Assembly (NCBI GenBank): GCA_023014485.1
Contig: JAJOZX010003319.1
Coordinates: 462,369-526,368 of the forward strand
Direction: 5' to 3'
Length of the DNA stretch: 64,000 bases
DNA from: Bathynomus jamesi
Lineage: Eukaryota > Arthropoda > Malacostraca > Isopoda > Cirolanidae
Made by a program: the position numbers and the translations under genes. Positions 23,364-34,601 of this stretch are shown piece after piece; the first letter of the stretch is position 1, and each line of letters begins with the position of its first letter. The notes under the pieces are model-generated. The model made no database searches. It saw only the letters and a program-made list of their open reading frames with translations, and was not told where the DNA came from.

Positions 23364-25554
23364 GAGTGTTGCCACACTCTCAGAAGTAGTTTGTTACATT
23401 TTGTCACATGGGTAAAATGCCATTTTGTCACTTTAAAAAAAAAAAATGAATAACCTCCTCCCCATGATGATTAGCCATCCCTTTCCTCCAAGTATATAAT
23501 CACTTTTCATAGTAAGGATTTATCTGTATTTAATAAAATACAAAATGAAAAATTCAATACAGTGTTATATATACACTATAGATTGGGTGTTATACTGTCT
23601 GTAGGCAGGATCACACACAAGAAACCTCGAAATACTTCTAAATAAATATTAACAGAGACCTTTAAAAATAAGCATACAGGTTATTTCGTATTCAGATCAC
23701 TATTCATGTATGCTTTTTCTCTCTTTCTTTATTTTCATGTATGCTTTTCCTTTATTTCCTTCTTCAGCAGCACACTTCATTGCTTCCCCTTCAGTTCTTA
23801 ACTACTCACTTCATTCTAATAAAGCATTTGCAGCATTAGCTTTATTCAAACCTTTTTTCTTGCAAGCTGTCTGTAGCATTGAGAGAGAGACCTTCTTGCT
23901 TCATTTATCTTTCTATTAGCATTACTAAGACATTTCTCTTTCTCTTGAGACTCCTTTCCTTGTTGATTGGCAATCATTTTAGCAGCTTCTGCATTCTTTT
24001 TCATCCTTTGAGTTCTTTCCTGATAATTTTGTCGCATGTCTCTGACAATTTTACAAAGTCTAGGAGTAACAGGTAATTGTTCAGGTTTACTTTGATATTT
24101 CTTCATGAAAGATGGTGATGTGCAATATTCATTCAGAGTAGCATCTGACATTCTTGTTCTTCTAGTTGTTAGCACAAGTTTGTTTTCACTAAAAGAACGT
24201 TTGACATCCACATTGCCATGTGAAAGTGTCAAACAAATTTTTATTAATATCTCCAGAACAGGATACTTCTCTCCATTAAGACTTTTGATGGTGAAAACCT
24301 TGACCCAGAATTCATCTATTTAAGAGATTCCAGAACACTCATGCTCACTTACTGTTACATCTTCTTCATTGACATCTCACCACTATCAGAATTGGAATCT
24401 GTTCCCTGAATGGGAAGTAGACTATATTCTTCAGGTAACCACTCAGTACAAAACATCTTCCATTCATCAACTACACTGTCAACTTTCTCCTGAGGGAAAT
24501 GTTTGATGGAGACAGCTAACCTGCGAATGGCTTCAGTTGACCATTCAGCAGAATGGCAGATTGGATGGAGTACTTGAAGGTCTCAAAGTAGAGAGTTACC
24601 CAGAGGAAGTGTCTTCGCAAGAGCGGAAACTGCTGATTTGTAGAAATCCCATTCCTTGATGCCTGTGCTCTCCCAATGCTGATTGATGACAAATGGCATA
24701 CAATTACTCCATTATGTTCTTCAGAATAGTATCTTACTAATACCTCAAGCTGATACCAGTGTTTTGCTGTTGTGGTTTCATCAATTTTCAGCATATATGC
24801 CAGAGCTGAATTTCTTATCTCATTTTCAATTTTTTCCTTAAAAAATGGTCCTAATCCATCTGAAAGAACATATGTACATTTTGTTCTCTTGCAAGCCATT
24901 GTAGATGCTATTTTAGAATCTGGAAACATTACTGGAAAAGCCGGAGTAATTTTGTCACTAACATGAGCTGGTGTATGTACCACTGCCAATGCTGTACACC
25001 AGATTGCTTCTGCTGCAGTTACTTGGTCATGAAAAGGAATGCTTGAAGATGCTTGAGGATGACTGAAACAATCTAGAAGAGAAGATTGTGTTGATTTTAT
25101 CTTCAATAACCCATCTTCACTTTGATACTTTCCTGCCTTTCTAATGTGGGCTATTTTCTTTTAATGGCGAATGAGTGCATCACATCCACAGTCCTTAACA
25201 TCAATATCTTCTAAACAAATAAGACACTGGCCAGAATGCACATTGACCTGAGATCTGATACACCATAGTGTTAGTTCATCATTATTAGAATCACTACCAT
25301 GGAGCATAGATTCCTTAAATGACTGATTTCTGTTCATTCCATATACCAAATTCAATTATCTGAAAAATACAAAAATATTTAGCTCACCAAATAATAATAA
25401 ATAAATAATAAGTTTCTATATAATTCAAATCAAACAATCAAATTTGTTACTCATTTTTCTTTTTGATTACACCAATTTGTCACATATTTCCTTTTTGTCA
25501 CATTTTGACACATTATTTTAGCAAATTCTCTTTTGTCACACAGTGGCAGCACTG
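23364..25554 (-). mobile_element. hAT-like DNA transposon with transposase remnants
   Basis: Left end GAGTGTTGCCACACT, right end reversed CAGTGCTGCCACTGTG: imperfect TIRs of hAT type. Both subterminal regions contain repeated TTTGTCAC motifs. I could not find an exact 8-bp duplication. Transposase pieces lie on the - strand. Confidence 0.7.
23846..25355 (-). pseudogene. hAT-like transposase, partial
   Basis: Three pieces in order. At 25161-25355 a BED-like finger with CLICLEDIDVKDCG and a final H. At 24516-25106 a 196-codon segment with FPVMFPDSKIAS, RTKCTYVLSDGLGPFFKE and LKIDETTTAKHWYQLEVLVR, matching the RNase H-like start of a hAT-related family, with D in the IDETT motif. At 23846-24232 LSHGNVDVKRSFSENKLV, the C-terminal dimerisation motif usually written LSHGNADVERGFS. 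The stretch between 24240 and 24510 is shifted or lost. The element is inactive as assembled. Confidence 0.7.
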
Positions 25555-25699
25555 CACTTTCTTTATTGTGTGGAAGGATGAACAGCTGGGTTTTGCTGTG
25601 TGCTGCCTGCTGTCACTGGGTCTCAATCCCAGGGCTGATGGATTTGTAGCCAGCGATGCTAACCACTACACTACTGAGGCAAACCACCTAGCAAACAAA

Positions 25700-26469
25700 A
25701 TAGTTAGTGCTTCAGATAAGCTTTCTTCCCCTTCTCTGAGAATCCTAGTAAATATATGATCAGGTCCAGCAGCTTTATTTGACCTCAATGTTATGAATCA
25801 CTTGCCTAACATCATCCTTCCTTATATGAATATGATCAAGAATACCTGAATTTTACAGGATCTGAAGAATTAAAATCAAAGTTATTTAAATTTTCCTCAG
25901 TAAAAACAGAGCTAAAATAATCATTAAAAAAACCAACAACATCCTGATCTTTTTCAAACATCCTATCATCATGTTCTATTGGGTCAGTCCTATCATGCTT
26001 TTTATTATATTTATTTATAAAAACTAAAAAATTTCTTTGGATCTTTATTGCTATTTCTAGCTAGATTTATTTCACTATCCCTTTTGCTCTTCCTAATCAA
26101 ACTATTTAGTTTATTTCTTAACTGCCTATAATTATCCAAGACAAAAATACTATCACTGCCTTTAAATTCCCTGAATGCCCTTTTTTTATTTTTAATCATT
26201 TTAGCTATTTCCCTATTCCACTACAAAGGTTTCCTAATCTTGTTATTCCTAACAGTTCTGAAAGGAATATACCTACATTGTACGTCCTCTAAAATTTCTT
26301 TGAATCTAGACCACATCTCAATAGCATTTTTATTGGTAAATTCATTTTCCCACTTTACTGAGCCTAACAACTCCCTAAATTTGCTATAGTCACCCTTTGA
26401 GAAGCAAGGGACTAAATGGTCATTGTTGACTAGATCCCTATTTAATTCTATCTTAAAACATATGATCAC
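25700..26469 (-). pseudogene. LINE linker between endonuclease and RT
   Basis: Frames at 26221-26469 and 26011-26199 include NAIEMWSRFKEILEDV and NYRQLRNKLNSLIRKSKRD, a standard linker of CR1/Jockey-type LINEs, followed by NKAAGPDHIFTRIL, the start of the RT domain, just before the SINE insertion. Confidence 0.7.
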
Positions 26470-27228
26470 TGTTGCTTAATGACTCTCTTACTGCAAGTTC
26501 CCTAATAAGTTCATGATCATTGGAAAGAACCAGATCTAAGATTGCTTGATCCCTAGTTGGTTTGTCTACAAATTGTGTTAGAAAACAATCATTGTAGCAG
26601 TCAATGAAGAAGTTGCCTTCCCTATTATTTCCGTCTAAAAGGCTCCAGTCTATATGAGGCAGGTTGAAATCTCCCATAATTAATGTTCTAGCACTACAAC
26701 CTTTATTTATTTTTGAACCATACTGTCATCAACTTCCTGTCTTTGGTTTGGAGGTCTGTAAAATGCACCTATCCAAATATACTCTCTGCCTGAAACACGG
26801 ATATCAACCCAAATTGATTCTACCTTATTGTCTAATTTAATACTATCATTCTGAACTGAAGTTAAATCATTCTTAATGTACAGTATAAGGCCAAACCACC
26901 CCTCTGCCTATCCATTCTCTGATAAATATACTGTACATTGTATAACTATTTAACTTGTACTCTGCTCCAGTGTCATTGAATGCTGCATCACTAATGCAGA
27001 CTATATCCAAATTTTCATTAATCATATAACTAAATACTAATTAATTTTTATTATTCCTAAGACTAGGTGCATTTGTATAAAAACACTTCAACCCCTCAGT
27101 TTTAACTGATTCCCTCCCCTTTGGCTAGGTAGTTGATACAACATAATTACTATTCCCTCAATCCTATTCCTTGAATGACCTTTGACTTTGTGCCATTCAT
27201 CAGGCCTAACTTTACTTAGACCTGCATT
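26453..27228 (-). pseudogene. LINE endonuclease domain
   Basis: The - strand frames carry LKCFYTNAPSLRN (start of the AP-endonuclease fold), DIVCISDAAFND, then MGDFNLPHIDW (catalytic GDFN) at 26677 and SNSDH near 26460 (catalytic SDH). Frame changes between motifs show decay. The domain nicks target DNA for target-primed reverse transcription. Confidence 0.75.
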
Positions 27229-27237
27229 CTTATCACT

Positions 27238-27987
27238 TGGGTTGGCAGATTTTTCAAATGCCAATTTCTTCAACAGTTACAAGAAATAAAATTACAAAAA
27301 TTTTATTAAAATAATGTTTAACAATTAAACATCATGAACAATATTGAAATTATTACTGTATACATAATATTGAAATATTGTAAATAATATTGAAATTTAT
27401 CATAGCATATTAAATATTGTAGTAGGTATACATCACTTTACTTATTATATTATGACATATGGCAATATTTTTCTGAACTTTTAATCTTCTTCAAAACTTT
27501 AGCTCCATCTTCTGACTTCAAGTATAACTGAAATTCCTTGCAAGTCATGATTGTAAATTAATTCAAAAAAATATTCTAAATCTTATAAATAAAATTGTGT
27601 GTGTGTGTGTTCCTCGTGCAAATGCAGCAATTTACACCTGAATGATTTCTTATAAAAAGTAGACATGCTTAGATTTTATTTGAATTATACAATCTCAAGT
27701 TGTATGGTCAAGCAATTGCAGGATTCACACTAATTCAAAGCTTACAATATAACTACAACTGAAAAACTGCCAACTCATGGCCAAACACAACATTTTATAA
27801 ATGTTATGAAATTTCTAGGATGTTCTAGAACATTCAACATTACTCTAAAGAATTCTACAGGATCCTACATAATTCTAGAAAATTCTAAATCAATTCATCC
27901 TGAAAAAATTTGCTTAAAAAATATTTTTTGTGGGACACTGAATACAAAGGGATTTTTGGATCAAATACGGGACATCTGGCAACTCTA
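27238..27987. mobile_element. hAT non-autonomous element inserted in the LINE
   Basis: A 750-bp insert bounded by CTTATCACT on both sides (27229-27237 and 27988-27996), an 8-9 bp duplication. The imperfect inverted ends are GGGTTGGCAGA and, reversed from the right, AGAGTTGCCAGA. The LINE protein continues in frame across the insert (PSVSDK before, NAGLSKVRPDEW after), which confirms the boundaries. No transposase. Confidence 0.8.
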
Positions 27988-28229
27988 CTTATCACTAACA
28001 CTTGGCTTAACTTTACTTGGGCCTGCATCCCTGTCTCTAACACTAGGGCCAGGCTTAGGCTGAACCTCACTACATCTTACATTAGTGTTTCCTGTATTAC
28101 ACTCGGTTTCTGGTCTAACTGTTACATTAATCTCACTAGCTACACTATCAATCATAGGGCCAACTAACTAAGGCCTACTAGACTGAACTAGCAGCTTTCT
28201 TAAACCTTGCCTTGAGCATGTCCCTAACC

Positions 28230-28409
28230 TCAGCTAAACACTAATAGCAAAACCACAAAATATTTGGCGACTTCATACCCCTGTACATTTGTTCTGTAAT
28301 TTTGATATAGGCTGAGTGACACCAATCATCACAACTCTCATATGCTACAACCTTAACTCCTTCCCTAACTTCCTTCTTACAAACCTTACAGTCACAATCT
28401 AAAGTCATC
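28230..28409 (-). pseudogene. LINE N-terminal PHD-like zinc finger
   Basis: Begins MTLDCDCKVCKKEVREGV at 28409, then YESCDDWCHSAY and SPNILWFC, with Cys-xx-Cys, Cys-xx-Cys/His and final aromatic-Cys spacing like a PHD finger. A TAG interrupts it just after WFCY, and a further in-frame tail ends at a stop near 28180. PHD-like fingers are known from ORF1 regions of CR1 LINEs. Confidence 0.7.
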
Positions 28410-28528
28410 TTAAATACTATTCTTTAACTCAGTTAAAAGCTTTAAGGTCTAAGTTAGGCTATTCCCGGATGGAATGGCTAATGGGGGCCTAGGCTAATCA
28501 CCCAAAATGTTGGGCTTGCACTGAATGA

Positions 28529-29023
28529 ACACCAAGATCTATCTTTGACATTGACGAGTGGCAACCCAATGATGATGATATTCCCCACACCCATGACCTG
28601 CAGCCGGAGGAAGCCATCGATGCTACAGGTTTTCCAGAGCTAGCAGCAGCCTCCCTAAGTCTGTCAGAAGGTTCCCCAGATCAGCCAGCACTTTCAGAAG
28701 AACCTGTACAACCTCAGCATGGTCCCTCTTCTGGCCGCTGTTCGACATCCAGGAGGCGGTTCCCCGCAGATGAGGAATCTGCTGAAGAGGATCCTGCACG
28801 TCCACCGACAAAGAGGAAGCCGCGAGTGACTGACCCACCAGATCGCCTGAGACGAGACATCAACCACTCACTGGAGGTGATGAGTAAAAGGAAGCGCTGC
28901 CGTGTGTGTGTTGTGAGCGGGACACGGAAGGACACCAAATATCAGTGTCAATCGTGTAAGATTCCTCTGTGTGCCACTTGTTCCGATGACTATCATCGGA
29001 AATACAAGTATTGGAGGAGCTAA
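28529..29023 (+). pseudogene. piggyBac-type transposase C-terminal fragment with Cys-rich finger
   Basis: Open for 164 codons from a stop at 28526-28528 to TAA at 29021. It starts IFDIDEWQPNDDD, then an acidic Pro/Glu/Ser stretch, a basic patch PPTKRKPRV, and the C-terminal cluster CRVCVVSGTRKDT, YQCQSCKIPLCATC, DDYHRKYKYW. This Cys/His cluster matches the C-terminal zinc domain of piggyBac-like (PGBD) transposases. No DDE core is present. It is more GC-rich than its surroundings. It may be a truncated element or a 3' exon; GTAAGT-like sequence follows at 29148. Confidence 0.6.
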
Positions 29024-29892
29024 ACACATGACAATGCCCCCTCCACAACCATCACCTTCATCTCATCTCTTGTGGAGGCGCCTTTTTCATCGTCATCATC
29101 ATTATTATCAACAACAACAACTTGGAGCTACAGTCAACCAGAAATGGTAAGTGAGAGTTATATAAAAAAAAACATGGTATACTAAAACAGACAACAGTGA
29201 CAAAGGGGCCCATTCAAAAACCACGTGGTCCTTATTTGACCACCAAGGACCACATGGGGGAGGGGGTCTTGACGTTTAACCACGTGGCCAATACTGAGCA
29301 TTAAAATATCCTGTTTATAATATTGTTATAATGTTTCATACCAACGAAGACCCTAGGATCCACTCATGGATGGTCTACCTAACTGTGGTTGTAGTTGCGT
29401 ATTGCGCATGTCTTCCGTGGTAGTGGAGGGGACCTACAATTTTACGTGGGTTCCGAACCACAAAAACCTTAATTTTATTACCTTAAACTATAACCAATCT
29501 ATCAACATATGCGTCTAATAAATTTTTAAGCATGTTTATAGACGTGCTACTAATTACTTCTACCGGCAAACTATTCCAGGTATTTACTATTCTATGCGTA
29601 AAAAAGTTTTTGGCAACTGCTGTCTCGAACCTTCTACTTGTCAACTTACACCCGTTATTTCCAGTTCTATTATATTGTGATATTTCGAAAAAGCTATCTC
29701 TATTTACGTTATCGAACCCATTCATAATTTTAAAGACCTGGATTAGATCACCCCTTAGCCTCCAAGTCTCGAGTGTAGTCAATTTTAACTCCTTAAGCCT
29801 ATCCTCGTACAACTTCGACCTAAGCGATGGAATCATTTTAGATGCTTGTCTTTGAACTTTTTCAATTTTATCTATATCTTTGCGCATATGCG

Positions 29893-30441
29893 CAGAGGTG
29901 GGGAGTCGGCCAAAAAAATTCTGACTCCTGACTCCCGACTCTTGAGTCAGTTTTTTGAAACTAACTCCTGACTCCTGACTCCCTGCAATAATTCTATACA
30001 CTACAGTATTATAGCTGTAGCATTAACCTAATCCTCTTTTCCCATTGGAGAGGGTTAGGGGTCCAAATCTGTATATGTAAGACCTAAGAAGGCCCTCAAA
30101 CAGAGTCGGGTGAGATGAGCAGACTATCACAAGCCTCAACCCTATGACAGAGGCATTACACTTAGCTTTAAAGATACACCCTAAGGTACTAAAGGATTTA
30201 GCAGAATAAATAATAAATCTGTCTTAATTAAATTTTATTTTGCTTGATATGTAGATATAAAAATAAATAAATCTTTATAGCAACTAAAATAATTTCTTTC
30301 CAATAAATGCAAAAATATACAAATCATTTAAGAGTTGGGAGTCGTTTATTTTTACCGACTCCTACTCCCGACTCCTCTAAAAAACTCAAAAAAAGGGCCA
30401 ACTCCCGACTCCTAACTCCCGACTCCGACTCCCCACCTCTG
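29893..30441. mobile_element. hAT MITE, 549 bp, with GACTCC subterminal repeats
   Basis: Perfect TIRs CAGAGGTGGGGAGTCGG at both ends and an exact 8-bp duplication CATATGCG (29885-29892 and 30442-30449). Both subterminal regions are arrays of GACTCC/GGAGTC hexamers. Inserted into the second LINE, whose protein continues on both sides. No transposase. Confidence 0.92.
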
Positions 30442-30893
30442 CATATGCGGATTCCAAAATTGGATTGCGTACTCCAAATGGGGTCTAACTAATGATTTAT
30501 AAAGAGGAACAATAATATCGCGCGATTTGTACTCAAAATTTCTAGCTATAAAACCTAGCCCCTTGTTTGCCTTATTGACCGCTGCTGTACTTTGTTTCGC
30601 CACTTTTAAATCACCAGTGACGATAACTCCTAAATCTTTTTCCTGTTCTACGCTTGCCAACTCCTTCCCTGACATACTATACGCAAAATTACCATTACGC
30701 GAACCTACGTGTAAAATTTTGCACTTATCGACGTTAAATCTCATTTGCCATTGACTGACTAATCACCGATTTTGTTCAGATCTTCCTGGATTTTACCTCT
30801 ATCTTCCTCATTAATTGCCTTACCACCCAACTTCGTGTCATCCGCAAACTTTGAAGCTGTACTGACTAGGCTGACAGCTAAATCGTTAATATA

Positions 30894-31671
30894 CAGTGTG
30901 TCCGTAAAGTCATGGTGGGATTTTAAATAGCTATATTATTGCAACGAAACATGATAATGAGATGAAACAATGCCAAATTTAAGAACAACTCTCAAAGTTG
31001 TATCTTGTAGTTAGTCTAGGCTAAGCTTAACCTTTATCTCGTAGTTAGTCTAGGCTGTCCACATGCCTATGTTGAACATGAGCGTAATAGCCCGAAAGTT
31101 AATGTGTGGTGTGCTCTAGCACGAGATCGAGTGATTGGCCCATTTTTCTTCGCGGAACCCACTGTGACGTCACACAACTACCTCGCTATGTTGGAACATT
31201 TTGCAGTACCCCAATTTATTGACAATAATGTCATCTTTCAGCAAGATGGTGCTCCTCCGCACTATGCCACGTTGTTCGAGAATTCCTTAATGAAAAATTT
31301 CCACAGAGATGGATAGGAAGAGGAGGATGGAAGCCATGGCCTCCACGCTCTCCGGACCTGACACCTTTGGACTTTTATTTGTGGGGTTACGTCAAGCAAA
31401 GCGTGTACAGTGTACCCATTAGGGATATTCATCACTTGCACGAGCGAATCACGGAAGCTATCGCATCCGTCACTCCTGATGTTCTTGGGCGTGTGTGGCT
31501 GGAATTGAATCACCGCCTAGATGTCTGCAGGGCTACCAGAGGAGCCCATATCGAACTACGTTAAATAAAGTTATTCTTTTAGAGTTGTGGTTCAATTTGC
31601 CTTTTTTTCATCATGTTTCGTTGCGATAATATAGCTATTTAAAATCCCACCATGACTTTACGGACACACTG
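30894..31671 (+). mobile_element. mariner-family element, internally deleted
   Basis: TIRs of about 62 bp, starting CAGTGTGTCCGTAAAGTCAT, with one mismatch, flanked by TA. The 778-bp length is shorter than an autonomous copy. It carries the C-terminal half of a transposase. Confidence 0.92.
31083..31563 (+). pseudogene. mariner transposase, C-terminal half
   Basis: VWCALARDRVIGPFFF then VIFQQDGAPPHYATLF (second catalytic Asp) in frame 31104-31316. After a one-base shift the next frame gives WIGRGGWKPWPPRSPDLTPL with the third Asp in SPDLTPLDF, then WGYVKQSVY. The spacing between these two Asp residues is about 36-37, i.e. a DD37D-like mariner group; the shift makes the exact number uncertain. 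The N-terminal half, with the DNA-binding domain and first Asp, is deleted. Confidence 0.8.
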
Positions 31672-31907
31672 TATATAAGAAAAAGCAAGTGGCCCAATAC
31701 AGAACCCTGAGGAACGCCGCTCACAATGTTAGCCCAAGACGACTCTGTTCCACCAACGACCACCCTCTGTTTCCTCCCTCGCAACCACTGTTCTATCCAA
31801 TTTATTACTACACCCCTGATCCCATGAGCCTTAGTTTTTTCAATGAGTCTTTTGTGTGGTACGGTGTCAAACGCTTTTTGAAAATCTAAATACACATCTA
31901 CTGCCTG

Positions 31908-31961
<54 letters not shown>

Positions 31962-32008
31962 TATATATATATATATATTTTATTTATTTATTTATTTATT
32001 TATTTATA
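31908..32008. repeat. (TA)n and (TTTA)n microsatellite
   Basis: A long TA run followed by TTTA repeats marks the 5' truncation point of the second LINE. Confidence 0.9.
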
Positions 32009-32316
32009 TAACTCCAGAAAATTCCAGAGGACTCAAATCTTTATAAACAAATTCGCCATACCTTTATTTCAGAAAATTCTGGAAGATTAAAATCTTTAAC
32101 GTTCATGAAACGCAAATTCGCCATACTTTTAATTTGCTCTTTTTTAATTTGCATTTTAATTTGCATAAGATTAAGAAGTGGTGGGGGTGACATCAGAAGA
32201 TCACGTGGTTTTGGAGGTGGGGTTCAATTCATTGGCCACAAATGACCACAAGGGGGGGGGAACGGGTTTGAAAACCACCCGAAAAAGGACCACATGGTTT
32301 TTGAATGACCCCAAAC

Positions 32317-33060
32317 AAACAGACAAGTCTATATTGTCAAGTAAATTCTTTGAGATGTACGAAGACAGACTGACAGACAGTCAGACAATATGTTGCTTTA
32401 TGTGTTTAGTGTAAGGTATAAAATTTTATTGTTTGCTTTATAATATATTTGGCTAGTAAATTCTTTGAGATGTACAAAGATGGACTGACAGACAAACTGA
32501 CAAACACTATGTTGCTTTGTTTTTAGTGAAAGGTATATAATTATTGTGTTTGCTTTAAATTTTTGATAGGCAGGCAAGCAGGGTGGGTCATACCATGTCT
32601 TGTGTCTTCCTTTTGCCGTGAAATAGGAAAATATTTACTGTTACTTACCTGTTTATATATACTGATAAGGGGTTGTCTATAATATAATATTTATTATATA
32701 TTTTTTAGTATACTGGTAAGACATGATATCGTTTTTTATTCTTTGTGTCACAATTACCGCGAGGAAAACTTATTTCATGTTGTTTTTTTTTTGTGGGACT
32801 TAGATAAACTATATACTCAATAAATAAATGCAAAAAAGTCTTAAAAATATTGTGGGGAAAAGAAAACGAGGTGTTATTGAACATTTTTGGGCGCGCGCTT
32901 GAGCGGTGACGGGAGGGGTGCGCTCCGTGGGCTCAGCCCGAGTGGGAGGGGTAACCTCGACTCGGGCAGGCTTAACGACGCAACCTGCGTCGAAAGAGTA
33001 CGAGGGGGTTAATAGAAACTACAGTAGATTGTTGCAAGGATGAAGAGGGTGATGAGAACA
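32317..33060. other. Non-coding DNA
   Basis: Contains short repeats of GACAGACTGACAGACA type and a GC-rich patch at 32890-33005. No gene recognised. Confidence 0.5.
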
Positions 33061-33440
33061 TTAAAGATGGATCATCCGCATTGGAAGGGCCAGAAAAAGT
33101 GTCCTGGATGCGTTATCAAGAGAAGGGGATGTTCTTAAAAATTTTTGTTGGGGGCTCCAATGACTGAGATGTTGACTCTGGAGGTCTCTTGAAAAATTTA
33201 TCAAGATGAGTCTGTACTGCTGCTTGCTTTTTATGCCTGTAGACTTCCTGGTAACAGGCATAGGATTTAGCAATTGCTCTGTTGACATTAGAGCTTCTCT
33301 CAATATTAGGGTGAGCCACTAGGTTCGCTAGTGACAGTGATGCGAGAACGCTGATGTAATAGAAGCCAACGCTCGCATCATGGGAGAGTGCCTTCGTGTA
33401 TTTGAAGTGTCGTTATACGAGATCCTCCTGTATTTAATAA
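33061..33440 (-). pseudogene. Tigger/pogo-like transposase C-terminal remnant and TIR
   Basis: On the - strand KSYACYQEVYRHKKQAAVQT then HLDKFFKRPPE (frame 33116-33319) resembles the C-terminal end of Tigger-type transposases. At about 33405-33436 the sequence reversed reads TACAGGAGGATCTCGTATAA, resembling Tigger termini (TA target, CAG start). The DDE core is missing. Confidence 0.5.
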
Positions 33441-34350
33441 TAGGTTGCGTAACCAAGCAGAATTAGGGAAGAAAAATTAATTTAGCATTTCACCATAACC
33501 TTTTGACTTCGTATGAATTTATCATGTAGCAGTAATTATCTTTCGTCTGGCAGGTGAACGAATCGAAAAATGTAAAATTAAATTAGTCATGTGGCAGCAA
33601 CACGCAATTATTATTACGGGTGTACAGAAAGTTGTTATTCGTTATTATTTTCAAATAGGCGCTAAATTCTTTCTTTTCACTCGTAAATTTTAGATTTTCT
33701 TGGTTTCTTTTCATTTAGTATTTCATTGTCGGTCGTCACCGATCATGTTTTAGTTTTTGTTTTTAAGGTGTTTGTCTTTGATCATTTTTTGTTAGTGTAG
33801 TTTATTTACTGGTCTTTCGTGAGGGTCAGGCAGATAAATCGGTATAAGATAGGATTTTCAGTTTGTTTACTTTCGATTTTTTTTACATTACTTTCAAACA
33901 TTTACGGATGGAAGGAAAATCCAATGTTGAAAATAAATAATGAAGAGGTCCAGAGTTTGGAACTTATCTAGTTTATGTAAAGCAGTAAAAAAAATGTCCA
34001 GGTGTGAATACGCACGCACGCGCACAATTCAGAAAGAAATCCCGAGTCTAACATTTGCAAAACAGTAAGTTTCGGTGTTCGTCAGAAGCAATTCAGATAT
34101 TTTTCCACTCATGGGGAAAAATTTCAAAAGGTTTGTTGATCGTAAGAATAATGAAAAAATATCAATAGAAAAGAAAGTGTTTGTGTCTAAACAAAATCTG
34201 AAAGAAATGATCATTCTTTCGTGCAGCATCGAAGTAAACGGCACAAAATCTTTTTTTTATGCAGGAAGGAGGGGCCAAGTGCAATTGCCCCCCCCCCCCC
34301 CCCCCCCACCCACCCACCCCCTCCATCACCCCTTAAAAGAAGAAGAGAGC
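33441..34350. other. Non-coding DNA with a poly-C tract
   Basis: No gene recognised. A run of about 20 C with CCCACCC extensions lies at 34287-34322. The G-rich complement could form a quadruplex. Confidence 0.5.
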
Positions 34351-34355
34351 CAAAA

Positions 34356-34601
34356 TCAAGATTCAAGGTTTTCAACATGCCTGGACACATTGCGTTTGAA
34401 AGATTGGAAGTCATAGATAGGGGGAAAGATGCATTGTGGAAGATTGTTCCAGAATTGACTGGTTGAGTTGATAATATATTGAGAATATCGATTAACCCTC
34501 GTATTAAAGGGTTGGAGATGTAGTATTTTAGCGTTCTCATATGAAGAAGCGAGAAGAAAAGAATGTGATCTTGCTATGCAGTTAAATTTGTCCTTTTGCA
34601 T
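34356..34601 (-). pseudogene. LINE C-terminal tail fragment
   Basis: - strand frame with RVNRYSQYIINSTSQFWNNL followed by PQCIFPPIYDFQSFKRNVSR and a stop. The FWNNLP then F-x-x-xYDxxSFKxxV pattern is the common extreme C-terminus of many non-LTR retrotransposon polyproteins. It is a 5'-truncated remnant. Confidence 0.65.

Larger units (their letters stand above)
23193..25690 (-). mobile_element. SINE pair inserted in the LINE, split by a hAT element
   Basis: The LINE RT reading is broken between ILREGEESLSEALTILF (right of 25690) and YAEVPDEWKKANVVP (left of 23193). The insert has a tRNA-like unit on each side of a hAT element: at 23193-23362 (- strand GGGTAGCCTAGTGGTTAAAA) and at 25558-25690 (- strand GTAGTGTAGTGGTTAGCATC, with a later GGGATTGAGACCC B-box). 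The join resembles the single copy at 20150-20290, where ACCAACCA is followed directly by GTGGAAGGATGAACAGCTG, so a dimeric SINE split by the hAT is the simplest reading. Confidence 0.65.
21690..28420 (-). mobile_element. CR1-like LINE, near full length, broken by nested insertions
   Basis: On the - strand, from 28409 downwards: a PHD-like zinc finger, an apurinic-type endonuclease, a reverse transcriptase and a C-terminal tail ending with a stop at 21840, then a 3' UTR finishing in a short AATGT repeat near 21690 as in CR1/L2-type elements. Two insertions interrupt it: a hAT of 750 bp at 27238-27987, with the host reading continuing on both sides, and a SINE pair at about 23193-25690 that holds another hAT. 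Frameshifts are scattered, so it is inactive. The clade assignment rests on the PHD finger plus RT sequence and is tentative between CR1, L2 and relatives. Confidence 0.8.
29483..31900 (-). mobile_element. Second CR1-like LINE, 5' truncated, with two nested elements
   Basis: - strand RT pieces: VYLDFQKAFDTVPHKRLIEK and SGVPQGSVLGHLLF (31635-31895), SKFADDTKLGGKAI (near 30850), then FNVDKCKILHVGSRN to LVRPHLEYAIQFWNP (30412-30744) and KLYEDRLKELKLTTLETWRL to a stop at 29483. It is related to, but clearly distinct from, the LINE at 21690-28420. It ends at its 5' side in a TA/TTTA repeat tract near 31908. A mariner splits it at 30894-31671 and a hAT MITE at 29893-30441. Confidence 0.8.
29205..32312. 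mobile_element. TIR element with GGGG..CATTCAAAAACCA ends, host to other insertions
   Basis: The left end GGGGCCCATTCAAAAACCA (29205) and the right end reversed GGGGTCATTCAAAAACCA (32312) are inverted repeats of about 26 bp, each followed by more CACGTGG/CCACATG motifs. AAA flanks both sides, which may be a 3-bp duplication. Its own sequence is only about 600 bp (29205-29482 and 31980-32312); the rest is a LINE, a hAT MITE and a mariner. Superfamily not assigned. Confidence 0.6.

Noticed and set aside
23356..25562. 8-bp target duplication of the hAT
   Set aside because: Flanks AACCACTT and CACTTTCT do not align as an exact duplication, so I do not claim it.
34211..34540. Gly- or Pro-rich proteins
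   Set aside because: They come from the poly-C tract and overlap a LINE tail.
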